From assembly GCA_006176705.1 (NCBI GenBank), contig QRFJ01002498.1, positions 62,001 to 126,000 on the forward strand: a DNA stretch of 64,000 nt, read 5' to 3'. Made by a program: the position numbers and the translations under genes. The notes beneath the pieces are model-generated. The model did no database searches. It was not told the DNA's origin and was given only the letters and a program-made list of their open reading frames with translations. This stretch comes from Cocos nucifera (Eukaryota > Streptophyta > Magnoliopsida > Arecales > Arecaceae). Position 1 is the first letter of the stretch, and every line of letters begins with the position of its first letter. Of this stretch, positions 21,394 through 35,193 are shown piece after piece.

Positions 21394-23677
21394 TGAAGGA
21401 AAAATTCAGATTTTTCAGATCAGGTTCGTTCAGATCTGATTGGATCAAGAGAGATATTTTAAAACTTTCTCTTTTGTATCCAAATTAGATCTGAGATATT
21501 TCAGATCTGATTTTATAGATTTAATAAAATAAAATAAAAATAAATTAAATCTGATTTAATTTTGTACCTTTTGTTGGATAATCAAATTATCCTGTGATGA
21601 TCCTGTTGATTGTCTAAGATTTTGGATCTAGCCATGCAAGTGCCTGACCTCTACCGGTATCCACTCGAGCTAAATCTGAAGATCTTCTCCTTCTTTATCA
21701 TCTCTCCAAATATCAGATCTAGATTTAATTTGGAGGATCTTCAAAACTCCTTTTGAAGATTTGAAATCGTCTTTTGCAGCAGTGTTGCCTTCTTCCTTTC
21801 TCGTCACCTTTCTCTTATCTGGATTGCACCAAATTGGAGCCCAAATCCCCTTGGGCGTGGAGAGGAGAGAGGGGACCTAAAGATGGCATGGAGGAGGAAG
21901 ACGGGCAGCCTTATGGCATGGGCTATTGGAGATCTTCTCTAAAGCTTGGTGCAGATAGAATTTTTATAGACCCTACTGCACCATGCAATGCCACATTATC
22001 TCGACCAATCACGTCGCTTCGTGCAATCAGATCTAAATCTAATTGATGGAATGATATCACCTAATTTAATCAGATGAGAGCCCCTCTTAATCATCCTTAG
22101 ATGGCACCTAAGATTGGTCAAAATCTATTCCTTGGCGCCACCTAAGTAGAAACCCCGAAGTAACAGGAGTCCCATCTGTATGGGACTCCAGGCGCCCCCA
22201 TCCATGGGCGCATGCCTCCCTAGGCGTGTGCCTATGGTCCACCTATTTTTTAGCAGGTTGACTGGTCCAAAATAAATCTTCTATGGGTGCATGACATATA
22301 GGCAGATGTCTAAGTGTCAAAGGTCAATGTTTGACTAAAGTCAAAAGATAAGAATTAGCAAGTGATGAAAAATGGCAGGTGTTGTCTCAAATTTATCTCA
22401 TAAATTAAGACAATCCTTTTCTGATCTGGACAAACTCCAGTCAGACCAAGTAAAGGTATCTGAGTGAGCACAAACTCATTTGGCTCAGTCGAGATAACTT
22501 TTAATGATTGTAGAAGGAGAATGTTAGGCTCAATCATATACTAGCATGATTTTCTTGAACCTAATTAAATCTAATTCAAATCAATTGAGCTGGATTAGTC
22601 CAATTGATGATATCCAAATCTAAACCCTTATTTGTGTGACCCAGTTAGGTTTAGTTTTATATGGTAATGGGATATGTTATGATCTCTATCATCATCATCA
22701 TCGAAATACCTTCCGATGAATCAGAACTTTTCTGATTCAAACAACTAAAATGATCGATCATCCAAATCATTCTAATTGCTTCCAAAATCCACCAATGACA
22801 TCTAGCAGTATATGGTGGCAACCCATCAAAATTGAGAATGAACCTCTCGGTGCAGCTATCTGTGTGATTAAGTTCTTCTATCTTGAGCTCCGATCAAATT
22901 AGGGTTAAGGTGAACTCGTCCAACCCTAATTTTTGTCATATGATTTAATCATTTGATTCAAATCCGATGTGAAAACCTTAATAGAAACTCTTTCTATTAT
23001 TTCACTCTATCATAGCCATGGGCTTATGGACTTGATTCTCATGATCATCATAGGGCTGCTCCTCATCTACCGAGGTAGATATATTTCCTCTTGGTGCAAT
23101 CCAATTTCTACAATGAATATGCTATAGCCAACATATACCTTAGGATTTCGAATGGCTAGGAGATCGAGTCATGGTGTAGTCAAACTATAATACCCTCAAG
23201 GTGAACTACCGATGCACCTCAGGTCAAAGAATCAGACACACCATTGCAACTTTGAGCCAGTCATCAACGAGAAGGTAGACTTCCTTATGATTGTTTGAGG
23301 TGGTCATGCTCAGTGCCCTCGCTCTCTAATGAGTACCCATACTCTTGCTCTGGTGTCTCTACACCGTAGACTCAATACTCATCTACTATAAAAAAATGAT
23401 TGTATACCAACCTTCCGGATCAATCACCTTCTTCATGATGATCCTACGGTCAGAAGTATTTTATGAGTTAATAACAAAAATTCATATCTTAAATTTTTAA
23501 CTCTTAAAAATATGAATTATCATTACCATTAACTCAAGGGATGTATCATAGACACTAAATACATTTATGATAGAAAATAATCTATTTTATTATTTATAAT
23601 TAAAATTATAATTTTGCTCCTAGAAGTGTATTACAAGTGTCAATCAATTCTGGCTTCTAGGGCATATATATCTAACA
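21394..23677 (-). repeat. El-4 3' LTR (left copy)
   Basis: 2284 bp. Contains the perfect hairpin arms GGAGTCCCAT and ATGGGACTCC around loop CTGT (22166-22189). About 280 bp of it (22183-22462) is absent from the right copy. Confidence 0.92.
22166..22189. repeat. Perfect LTR hairpin, 10-bp arms and 4-nt loop
   Basis: GGAGTCCCAT, CTGT, ATGGGACTCC. Shorter forms are in El-5 LTRs (arms GGAGTCC and GGACTCC at 33675-33697; decayed near 41629) and in repeated form in the El-6 LTR (52595-52690). Confidence 0.7.
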
Positions 23678-23690
23678 AACTCCCACTTGA
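23678..23690 (-). other. El-4 polypurine tract
   Basis: The minus strand reads 'caagtgggagtt' immediately before the LTR start TGTTAGATAT. Short and partly interrupted, but in the right place. Confidence 0.6.
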
Positions 23691-25400
23691 CTTAAAGCCA
23701 ATTGGCTACAAATCTAAGTCGCATCTTCTCAAGGTGGGCTTCAATCTTCTGCTAGCCCAACGACTTTATGAGTGGGTCCGCCGCATTGTCTGTGGAGTTG
23801 ACTCTTTTGACCTCAACGTAATCCTTCTCGAGGTAATTATGGATGAGGTGGTATCACTGCTCGATGTGCTTGGATTTTTTGTGAGACCTCGACTCCTTAG
23901 CAAGGGCTATGGTGCCATTATTATCGCAGTATAGAGGAATGGCATCACTCCGATCTCTATGGCAAACTTTTTATACCAAAATACCTCCTTCGCAGCTTCT
24001 GATGCAGCGATGTATTCAGCTTCTATGGTAGAATTTGCTATCACTGTCTACTTGGAACTCTTCTAGCTGATAGTTCCACCATTACCTACAAACAGACTTT
24101 CAGATGTCGACTTTCGATCATCTATATTGGACATAAAATCGAGTCTGTATATCCCTGGACTTGGAGTTCTCCATTACCAAAAACCAACAACATATCCTTA
24201 GTTCTTCTCAAGTACTTAAGAATACATTTCACAGAAGTCCAGTGTTCTTCATCTAGATTCGACTAATATCTGCTCGTGACACTCACAGCATGGGCTATAT
24301 TAGGTCGTGTACATAAATGGCATACATGAGGCTCCCTATTGCTGAAGCATAAGAGATCTTGCTCATGCATCCTATTTCCTCAGGTGTGCTAGGACACATC
24401 TTCTTGGAAAGATGAATGCCATGTCTGAAGGGTACCAAATTCCTCTTAGAGTTTTTCATGCTAAATCTCTTTAGCACTTCCTCTATGTACATCTTCTATG
24501 AAAGTCCTAGCATCCTATTCGGTCTATCTCTATAGACCTTAATTTCTAGAATAAAGGATGCTTCTTTTAGGTCTTTCATAAAGAATTCTTTGGATAACCA
24601 CATTTTAACTGTGGTCAATATGGGAATATCATTCCCAATAAGGAGGATATCATCCACATATAATACGAGGAAGATAACAGTGCTCCCACTGACCTTTTTG
24701 AAAATACATGGTTCCTCCTCATTCTTGATGAAACTAAATAATTTGATCACATCATTAAAACGAGTATTTCAGCTCCGAGATGCTTGCTTAAGTCCATATA
24801 TGGACCTTTGTAGCTTGCATACCTTATGATCAGTATAACTAGATGTGAAATCTAGCAATTGTTCTATATAGATATCTTCCTCAAGATATCCATTTAAGAA
24901 TATCATTTTCATGTCCATTGACCATATTTCAAAATCGAAATAGACTACAACAGCAAGTAATGTGCGAATAGATTTTAGCATAGCTACTGGTGAAAAGGTA
25001 TCTTGATAGTTAATGCCTTCACATTGACTATATCATTTTGCCACTAATCTAGCTTTGAATATCTCCACATTCCCATTTGCTACAATCTTCCTCTTGTAGA
25101 TTCATTTACATCCAATAGATACTATACCTTCTGATGGATCTACCAAGGTTCAGACTTAGTTTGAGTGCATCAAGTTAATTTCTGACTTCATTGCCTCTAA
25201 CCATTTCTTGAAGTCGAATCTGATATCGTCTTATTATAGGTTTTGAGATGATCACCATGAACCCCATTACCTATGAGGAATATTTTCTCTATTTTTTCTA
25301 AAATAGTACCTAAGTATCTCTCACGGGGATGAAAAATTCTTTTTGATCTACAAGGTGGAGGAGATAGTGATTGTATTGGCTCAACCTGATTTGGTTCCAT
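23690..25400 (-). pseudogene. El-4 RT and RNase H, broken
   Basis: From 25400: the integrase-RT linker (MEPNQVEPIQSLSPPPCRSK), RT (24981-24769, TLLAVVVYFDFEIWSMDMKM, YGLKQASRS), the catalytic box LYVDDILLIGND (ORF 24750-24496) and the RT-RNase H connection (24492-24295, MYIEEVLKRFSMKNSKRN, MSKISYASAIGSLMYA). RNase H runs to about 23700 in fragments. Frames are separated by stops. The intact-looking El-5 copy of the same region identifies the pieces. Confidence 0.85.
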
Positions 25401-25429
25401 TTGGTCCTTAGCTCATTGCTCTTGTGAGA

Positions 25430-26800
25430 CTTTCTCATCGAGTTTGATCTGCTTTCCAACGCCGCTATCTTGAATAAATTATTTTTTAAGAAAGATGGCA
25501 TGTCGACTCACAATCACATTATGATCTTCTAAAATGTAGAAATAATATTCTAATGACTCTTTAGGATATCCTATAAATCAAGTTCTAAAGGATTAAAGTC
25601 TAACTTATTCATTTGTTGTCTTTTCACATGAGCCGGACAACCCCAAATTCTAAGATGACTCAGACTTGATTTCTTATCATGCTATATCTCATACGATGTG
25701 GTAGGAATGGTTTTAGAAGAAATCCTATTCAGTAAGTATATTGCAGTTAACAAATAGTGTTCCCAAAAAAATTAGGAAGGTCTATAAAGCTCATCATGGA
25801 TTGGATCATATCTAATAGGGTCCGATTCCTCCATTCTGAAACTTCATTGAGTTGAGGTATTTCAGATGGAGTCTATTGAGAGACTATGCCATTTTTCTTC
25901 AGATAGTCCAAGAATTTTCGACTAAGGTATTCACCTCCTCAATCTAATCGAAGAATCTTAATGGATTTTTCAGTTTGCTTTTCTACTTCATGTCTGAATT
26001 TCTTGAACTTTTCAAAAGCTTCAGAATTGTATCTCATAAGATACACATATCCATACCTAGATAAATCATCGATAAAGATTATGAAGTAGATAAAGTTGCC
26101 TCTAGTCGGCACATCAAATGGGCCGCACACATCAGTATGTACTAGGATAAGAAGATCTGTGGCCCTTTCTCCGTGTCCTACAAAGAGAAGCTTAGTCATT
26201 TTGCCATGAAGATAAGATTTATAAATTGGATATGACTCGAAAGTCAACGGACTCAATAGCCCAATTTTTTTTAATTTGTTAACCCTATCTTCTACTATAT
26301 GACCTAGTCTTAGGTGCCACAGATATCTATCATTTGGACTATCCTTAGATCATTTCATGGCATTCACATTTTGCTCAATATTAAAAGTAGATACATCAAT
26401 ATGTAACTGATAAAGACCATTAATAAGAAAACCACTTACAATTTTATTTTTTTCATAAAGAATGTTACAATGATCCTTAAGAAAACTAATTACATAGCCT
26501 TCTAGTGCTAGGTATGAAATAAAAATCAAATTTCTGCTTGCTGTAGGCACACAATAACAATCTTTTAATACTAAGTCTAAACCAGATGGTAGTCAAAGAG
26601 GATATATTTTCACGACCATGGCAACAACTCTTGCTTTATTTTTGACGTGTAGGATCATGTCATCATCCCTCAGCCTCCTGCTATCCTCAAAATCCTACAT
26701 GATAGTGCATAAATGAGCACTAGAACTAGAGTCAAGCATCCAATTGGATGCAGAAGAAACCGTAAGATTAGACTCAATAATAAGCATACCTCCAGAAGGA
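25430..26800 (-). pseudogene. El-4 protease, GAG-pre-integrase and integrase, broken
   Basis: Protease start WMLDSSSSAHLC near 26735: Ser replaces Gly of the D-S-G catalytic triad. Its C-terminal part RNLIFISYLALEGYVI is in 26550-26350. The GAG-pre-integrase wording YLWHLRLGHI is near 26310. The integrase core (ATDLLILVHTDVCGPFDV, FIIFIDDLSRYGYVYLM) lies in 26256-25939. The distal integrase fragments are unreadable in one frame. Confidence 0.82.
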
Positions 26801-26809
26801 CCTATCTTC

Positions 26810-27625
26810 TTCTTATTCTTCAGGGTGGCCAGGTAAGTAGGGCAGTTTCGCTTTCAGTGGCCGTCATTGTTGCAATGGAAATACTTTCCTTTATCAGCGG
26901 CCTTCTTCTTCAACTCTGCCTTTTTCTTCTTTCCTCCTTCCACCTTCTGCTTTTTCACAGACTTTTTCTTCTTTTCAAAAGACTTTCTTTTGAAAGAAAT
27001 CCATTCCATAGCAAGCACTGAGCCTTTAGAACCTTTCATAGAAAGCTCAGCAGTAACCGGCATGTTCATAAGTTTGGCCAGGGAATTTTGAAGTTTATGC
27101 ATATGGTAGTTCATGATGAACTACCCATATGCATCAGTCAAAGATTGCAGAATTATATCATTCTGCAGATTCAGGTCCAACTTCACTCCGAGCTTCTCAA
27201 GCTCTTCCAAATTCTTGATTATCATTAGACAATGATCTTGGACTGACTGTCCATCGCATATTTTAGTCTTGAATAGTCATTTTATGACTTGATACTTAGC
27301 TGCGACTCTGTTCACCAAACATCTCTTATAGGTGAGCCAACATTTGGTGGGCAGTCTTGATATCTTTATATTGGCACTGAAGCTCATCAGACATCGAGCC
27401 CAATATATATATCTGGCCTTGTTATCTTCATCCATCCACTTATCAAGAGATACTCTCTGTTCAGCGGATGGACGAGCTAGTAAGGTGGGAGGATCCTGAT
27501 CTAATACATGAGTTAACTTCTCAGAATCCAAAATAATTTTGAAGTTTCGAAGCCAATCCTTGTAACTGGATTCGGCCAGTTTATGGGTGTCCAGGATTCA
27601 TGCTAGTGGGTTGGATGCAGATATT
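26810..27625 (-). pseudogene. El-4 gag, broken
   Basis: Homologous to the El-5 gag; the initiating ATG appears mutated to ATA near 27623 (ISASNPLA). Open pieces are 27531-27277 (MDSEKLTHVLDQDPPTLLAR) and 27114-26854 (Lys-rich, ending in the knuckle start YFHCNNDGH). The first knuckle Cys is Tyr here. Confidence 0.82.
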
Positions 27626-27639
27626 TTTTTATAGAGAGT

Positions 27640-29484
27640 CAAAGTTTCTAGTTAGATATTATAATTAAGATTTGATCAATTTATTTAGAAATTTTATTTT
27701 TAAACAAATTAGCTTTCACTATTTTTTTGGATCCCTACACTCTCTCTGTAAAGATGCAAAAATCTTCATGATTAATAATTTTCAATGGGTGGTGCGGTCC
27801 CACCAACTGACTCATCACCTCACCTAATAGTCATTGGTGATGGATTAGCCAATGAGTGAATAACTCTTGTTCTTGATTCTTTAGTCATGGTGCATCCAAA
27901 CTTGATCTCTAATTCATGAATCTCACCATGTCCGAAATATTGATCCACTTCTTAGTTAAGTCAAACCCACCATTTGCACAGATTGAATTTTTAATTGAAT
28001 TTCTTACAGTATCCAAAATATTGAGCCTAATCCATCCTCCAGCCCATAGCATCCAATGCCTAATAGATATGGTTGCTTCTTTCCAATACAACTGAACCAC
28101 TATAACTAATCGAGAATAATCAACCCTGGGAAGGGCCCGCACATCTACAATGGTGGAAGATCTTAGACTTAATCTTTTCTTAGAGAGATTTGATTTAGGT
28201 CTCATTAAACTAAACTTGATATAGTCATAACCATTATGACTAACCTAGTGGTATGGGTTAGCTTGGATTATTGGCCACCTCAAATCAGGACTGAGCCAAT
28301 AAATATGGGCAGGTAAGTGAGATCGGTAGAAGGGATATGCCATTAACTTGATACAATCACATTCGAGTCGAGTAGCTTCTAATTAAAAATCAGTCGATCG
28401 TATCTGCCAAACTTATCTTAGACACCAAATTATTGAGCCAGAACCAATTGGATTAGCCTACAATCTAAACTCTAACCACTGAGCCTAATTAGGTCTTAGC
28501 TTGATCGATCACTCACTTGACTCGATCTTAACCCAAACTTAATCCTATTAGGTTGGTCAATTTAAGCACCGTTAATCCTCTCTAACAAATTCTTGATTTG
28601 GTTTGATCAACCGCTTAGACCTAATTGAGCTACCCAAGCTCGAACCCAATTTTATGAATATATCTTAGATCTAAAATTTTTAATTTTAGTCCTAACATAT
28701 TTTATAATCTTAATTCTTAATTAAGTTTAGGATTCATAAATAAAATATGCAAATAAAATCCTAGGATTTTGCAGAAAATAAGTTCTTGATTTTTGATTAA
28801 GGATGAATGTGCAGCATCCCTACACATTATAAGAACACCCCATCAAATGGGAGGAGAGGATATTTAAACCCTACTTTATTCTTATGATCGGACGGCCAAG
28901 GGAACACCTTAATCAAAAATATAAGACTACAAAACTAGTTAGATCTACATCATATATCTCATATATAAAAATTGATCTAACTTTAAACATGTTTTGCATA
29001 CATCTTATGTATCATATCATGCATGTTTTTAGATCTGAATTATCTCATAATTATCTAAAAAATTAAATTTAAATTGATCACATCAAAATAAATTTTATTC
29101 TAGATAATTATGTAGAACTATTCTACAACTAGTCTAAACATGCATTCATCATATCTCATATGAACCAAAAATTAAATAATTTTATTTACTATTTTTTAGA
29201 TCTTATTATAATATTTATAATATAAAAAAATAATAAATAAAATAATCTAAAATTTTAATTTAATTAAATTAAATTATAATCATGCAAGATTATGTATAGA
29301 ATAATTCTATTTTACAACTAGTCATGCATCTTATAAAACTTAGATCTAAATTATTTAATTTTAATTTTTTTGATTTTAGATCTAATCACATCTCATGTGA
29401 TATCTAAAATCATCTAATTATTAGATCAAAAATAAATTAAAATTAGATCTAAATTATTTATAGGAACCTGACTCTGATATCGGT
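27640..29484 (-). other. El-4 5' leader
   Basis: About 1.8 kb between LTR and gag with no domain. Related in sequence to the El-5 leader (39055-40893) and, more distantly, to the El-6 leader. The 27909-28205 ORF is probably chance. The primer-binding site next to the LTR (29470-29481) is degenerate: GATATCAGAGTC on the minus strand. Confidence 0.7.
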
Positions 29485-31479
29485 TGAACAAAAAATTCAG
29501 ATTTCTCGGGTCAGGTTCATTCAGATCTAATTGGATCAAAAGAGATATTTTGAAACTTTCTCTTTTGAATCCAAATCAGATCTGAGATATTTCAGATTTA
29601 ATTTTATAGATCTAATAAAATAAAATAAAAATAAATTAAATTTGATTTAATTTTATATCTTTTATTGGATAATCAGATTATCCTATGATGATCCTACTTA
29701 TTACCTGAGGTTCTGGATCTAGCCACATAAGTGCCTAGCCTCTACCGATATCCACTTAGACTAAATCTGAAGATCTTTTCTTTTTTTATCATCTCTCTAA
29801 ATATCAGATCTGGATCTGATTTGGAGGATCTTCAAAACTTTTTTTGAAGATCTAGAATCGTCTCTTACAGCAGTACTGACTTCTTCCTTTCTCGTCACCT
29901 TTCTCTTATCTGGATTGCACCAAACTGGAGCCCAAATCTCCTTGGACGTGGAGAGGTGAGAGGGGATCTGAAGATGGCATGGAGGAGGGAGAGGGGCAGC
30001 CTTGTGGCATGGGCTATTGGAGATCTTCTCTAAAGCTTGGCGTAGATAGGTTTTTTATAGATCCTGCTGCTCCATGCAGTGCCACATCATCCCAGTCAAT
30101 TACGTCGCTTCATGCAATTAGATCTAAATCTGATTGATGGAATGACATCATCTGATCCAATCAGATGAGAGCCCCTCTTAATCATCCTTAGATGGTGCCT
30201 AAAATTGATCAAAGTCTATTCCTTGACGCCACCTAAGTAGATACTCGGAAGTAACTGGAGTCTCATCTGTATGAGTGAGCACAAACTCATTTAGCTTAGT
30301 CGAGATAACTTTTAATGATTGTAGAAGGAGAACGTTAGGCTCAATCATGTGCTAGCATGATTTTCTTGAACCTAATTGAATCTAATTCAAATCAATTGAA
30401 CTAGATTAGTCCAATTGATGATATCCAGATTTAAATTCTTATTTGTGTGATCCAGTTAGATTCAGTTCTATATGATAATGGGATATGTCATGATCTCTAT
30501 CATCGTCATCATCGAAACACCTTCCGATGGATCAAAACTGATTCAGACAACTAGAATGATCGATCATCCAAATCATTCTAATTACTTTCAAAATCCATCA
30601 GTGACACCTAGTAGTATATGGTGGCAACCCATCAAAACTGAAAATGAATCTCTCGGTGCAGCTACCTGTGTGATTAAGTTCTTCTATCTTGAGCCCCAAT
30701 CAGATTAGGGTTAAGGTGAACTCATCCAACCCTAATTTCTATCATATGATTTAATTATTTGATTCAAGTCTGATGTAAAAATTTTAATAAAAACTCTTTC
30801 TATTATTTTACTCTGCCATGGCCATAGGCTTATGGACTTGATTCTCAAGATCATCATAGGGCTGCTCCTCATTTACCGAGATAGATTTCCTCTTGATGTA
30901 ATCCAATTCCTCCAATGAACATGCTATAGCCAACATACACCTCAGGATTCCAAATGTCTAGGAGATTGAGTTATGGTATAGTCAAACTATAACATCCTCA
31001 AGGTGAACTGTTGATGTACCTTAGGTCAAGGAACCAGACACACCACTGTAGCTTCGAGCTAGTCATCGATGAGAAGATAGACTTCCTTATGACTGTCCGA
31101 GGTGGTCACGCTCAGTGCCCTCATTCTCTAACAAGTATCTATACTCTCACTTCGGTATCTCTACGCAGTAGACTCAAGACTCATCTACTATAAAAAAGTG
31201 ATTGTACACCAACCTTCTGGATCAATCACCATCCTCATGATGATCCTATGGTCGAAAGCATTTTATGAGTTAATAACGAAAATTCATGTCTTAAATTTTT
31301 AACTCTTAAAAATAAGAATTATCATTATCATTAACTCAAGGGATGTATCATAGACACTAAATACATTTATGATAGAAAATAATATATTTTATTATTTATA
31401 GTTAAAATTATAATTTTGCTTCGAGAAGTGTATTACAAGTGTCGGCCAATTCTAGCTTCTAGGGCACACATATCTAACA
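29485..31479 (-). repeat. El-4 5' LTR (right copy)
   Basis: 1995 bp; starts TGAACAAAAA on the plus strand and ends ATCTAACA. Shorter than its partner because of a deletion that joins 'ctgtatg' at the hairpin to 'agtgagcac' (near 30273). Confidence 0.92.
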
Positions 31480-31484
31480 GGATC

Positions 31485-32934
31485 CAAATGAAATGAAAGG
31501 AAGAAAATTTTTATGGATGCCTTAAAAATAAAAGGGATGAATATTGATACATGGTATAATCTAAATATTTTCTCATATCATACCATCAATGATAGTTAAT
31601 GTTATTTTGATTGTACCTATTGACTTTAATATAATTTTATTTTATATTTATTTGCTTAAAATTTTTTTCATATATTAGTAAGATTAGTAAGATTGATTGA
31701 TTTTGATGATTTGAATACTTTGATTTTAAGAGGTCAATATGCTCTTCTCTAAGTATCATGTTATGATATGAATTAAAATTATCTTAAAATTTAATATAAT
31801 ATAATAGCTTTTTCATATCAATTTTATAATTGATAAACTTAAATTAAAAGATGCTTAATTGGATATGAATATTTTGAATTGCTGAACATACAAGTAAAAC
31901 TAATTTTTGACATTCCCTCTATAAGATGCTAAATTATCAAAATTTTTCTAAAATTTTACATGTTCTAAGTACTTGAAGATAAAACATCTATTTGTAAAAC
32001 TCAAGTGCTTGATATTGCAATATATCTTAATTTTATCTTAAGAATTCAAAACTTTTCTAGTTGAAACAAAAATATAAAGCCTATATCTAGATTTTCTCCC
32101 CTTGATACTCTTGATTATCTTACTTTAATTGACCAAATTTTTATTCTAAAATTTGATTTAAATATTATCTTTGATTTTCAACTTATGTGCATATCAATTT
32201 CTATCAAAATTGATCAATTTTTTCTAAATTGAAACTCCTTGAGCTGTTGATCTAATCTTTTTTGAAAATTAAATATGAAAAATGCTCCACTTGAATCTTT
32301 TGAAGTGATATCATGCAAAATATTTTAAGAAAGCTATCATTTGCCTTTAAAGTCAAATGTTTAAAGAGAACTTTAGTTTTATTCAATTGGTATCAGATAG
32401 CTTACAATTTATCTTATATTTTATTGATTTATCTTTTGATAAAAATAAAAGAATATCTTTATCATAAATCTAAATTCTTAATGTTACATTATTTGAAATA
32501 AATTCAAGAAGGCCATGTGCCTTTTCTAAACTTAACTATATGGTATTTCATTAGAAAAAAGATGAAATGATCTTAATTTCAAAACATAATAGAAAATTTA
32601 TTCATAATTTGACTTAAATAAATTACTGACATCAATTTAAATTAATTTATAATTTTAAATTTTTAAAATTATTTGATTTGAATCAATGTAGCTTTATCAC
32701 TTTAAAACTAAAATAATTGGTATTAAATTATTTTTTGAAAAGTTGCTATTTCAAAACATCTAGTATCAAACTGAATTTGCAAATTGATTCGAATTTTAAT
32801 TCTATTGATATCATGAAAACTTTTAAATAAATTATTCAGTTTGATTTTTAAATAATTGGTATCTAAAATTAATTTAGAAAGAATTATTTTTATAATTGTA
32901 TCAAACATAATGTCAAAATTGACTTTGATTTGAA
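31485..32934 (+). other. El-3 interior, AT-rich non-coding
   Basis: El-3 sequence between El-4 and El-5. It follows directly on the gag end. No pol motif in any frame. A 'gattgattttgatgat' word near 31697 copies the LTR start wording. Confidence 0.7.
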
Positions 32935-35122
32935 TGAAGGAAAATTTCGATTTCTCGGATCAGGTTCGTTCAGATCTAATCGGATCAAGAGATATATTTC
33001 AAAAAATTTTCTCTTTGATCCTAATCAGATCTGAGATATTTCAGATCTAATTTTTATTATTCTAATAATAAAAATAAAATCTAAATAAATTAAATCAAAT
33101 TTAATTTACCTTGATGTTGGGTAATCCTATTCCCCGTTGATGATCCTGTATGCAGCGAAAGGTTCTGGATCTAGCCACGTAAGTGCCTGGCCTCTACCGG
33201 TATCCACTCAGGCTAGATCTGGAGATCTTCTTCTTCTCTATTACATCTCCAAAAATTAGATCTGGATCTGATCTGGAGGATCTTCAAAATACCTTTCGAA
33301 GATCAGCAGTCATTCTTTGCAGCAGCACAGCCTTCTAGCTTTCAGTCGCCTTTCTCTCGTCTGGATTGCACCAACCAAGAATTCAAACCTCTTTGGATGT
33401 GGAGAGGAAAGGGAGAAGGGTTTGGCATGGAGGAAGAGGGAGAGGAGGCCTTGTGGCGTGGAATTGAATTCTTCTTAGAATTTGAGTTGGGCGCAGGGTC
33501 TTATTTATAGACTATCTGTGATCCAACTCCTCTTCTTCCCAACCATCACAACCTTTATGAAATCAGATCTAAATCTGATTGGTGGGATAGAGTCCCTTGG
33601 ATTCCTCCTTAGATAGTACTAAGACCTCAAAGTTGGTTCTTAGGAGAACTTTAATCGGAAATCCAAAAGGAGATGGAGTCCTGTCCAAAGGGACTCCTAG
33701 GCGTCTCCATTGGGCACATCCAGGGTGGCGTGCGCCCTCTTCCCTAAGTTCTGTAGGGGGACAGGCCCCCACTCTCTCTAATAGGTGCATGACACGTGGA
33801 TAAAGTTAATAGTGTCAATGGCAATGTTTGACCGTCAAAGGTTAATTTTTGACAAAGTCAAAGGAAAAAGCAGGTGATAAAAATGGCAGGTATTATCTTA
33901 TAAAATAAGACAATCCTTTTCTAACTTGGACAACTCCAATCAGACCAATGAAGGTAATGAGCATAAACTCTTTTGGCTCAGTCAGATATTTATGATAGTA
34001 AAAGGAGAACGTTAGGCAATCAAGTGCTAGCACTTTTCTTGAACCTAATTGAATCTCATTCAGATCAATTGAACTAGATGTTCAATTGATGATCACCAGA
34101 TTCAAACCCTTATTTGTGTGAATCTAGTTAGGTTCAGTTCTGTATGTAATGGGATATGTTCATGATCTCTATCATCGACATCATCGAAATCCTTTCGATG
34201 GATCAGAACTCTTCTGATTAAATTAGAATGAGGATCATCTAAATCATTCTAATTGCTCTCAAAATCCACAGTGACACTAGCAGTATATGGTGGCAACCAT
34301 CAGAGCTGAATGCAAACTCTTAGTGCAGCTACCTATGTGATTAAGTTTTTTCTATCTTGAGCCCGATCAATTAGAGTTAAGGTAAAACTCGTAAACCCTA
34401 GGTTTGTATATGATTAATCATTCGATTAAGTCCAAGTGAAAACCTAAATAGAAACTCTTTCTATTATTTCACTCTACCATGGCCATGGGCTTTGGACTTG
34501 ATTCTTCATGATTATCATAGGGCTTCTCCTCTACCAGAGGTAGATAGATTCACTTGATGCAAATCCAGTTCCTACAATGAACTGTATAGCCAACATACAC
34601 CTCAGGATTCTGTGGAGGAGATCGAGTAATGTGTAGTCAAACATAACACCCTCAAGGTGAACTGCCGATGCACCTCAGGTCAAAGAACCAGACACACACT
34701 GTAGCATCGAGTTCAGTCATTGACGAGAAGGTAGACTTTCCTAAATGACTACTCGAGATGGTCACGCTCAGTGCCTCGTTCTCTAACGAGTATCTGTACT
34801 CTTGCTCGGTGTCTCCACACCATAGACTCAAGACTCATCTACTAAAGAGAAGCGATTGTACACCAACCTTCTGGATCAATCACCATCCTCATGATGATCC
34901 TATGGTCGGAGCATTTTATGAGTTAATAATGATTATTCATGTCTTAAATTTCAACTCTTGAAAATATGAATTATCATTACCATTAACTCAAAGGATGTAT
35001 CACAGACACTAAATACACATATGTGATAGAAAAAATTTTTTATTTTTAGTCAAAATTATAATTTTGCCTTAAAGTGTTATTACAAGTGTAGCCAATTCTT
35101 TCTAGGGCACATATATCTAACA
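32935..35122 (-). repeat. El-5 3' LTR (left copy)
   Basis: 2188 bp; TGAAGGAAAA at the start, ATATCTAACA at the end (plus strand). Many single-base losses relative to El-4, clustered at 33900-35120. Confidence 0.9.
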
Positions 35123-35193
35123 ATCTTCCCTTGTCTAAAGCAATTGGCTACAAATCTAAGTCCCATCTTCTCAAGGTGGGCTTCGAATTTTTG

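Larger units (their letters stand above)
21394..31479 (-). mobile_element. El-4: Copia retrotransposon, decayed
   Basis: Inserted just after the gag of El-3; duplication GGATC at 21389-21393 and 31480-31484. LTRs 21394-23677 and 29485-31479 start TGAA and end AACA on the plus strand. Minus-strand order: LTR, primer-binding site, leader, gag, protease, integrase, RT, RNase H, polypurine tract, LTR, i.e. Copia. Same family and orientation as El-5. Pol is split by many stops. Confidence 0.93.

Noticed and set aside
27909..28205. 98-codon minus-strand ORF in the El-4 leader
   Set aside because: Not conserved in the homologous El-5 leader and without domain; regarded as chance.
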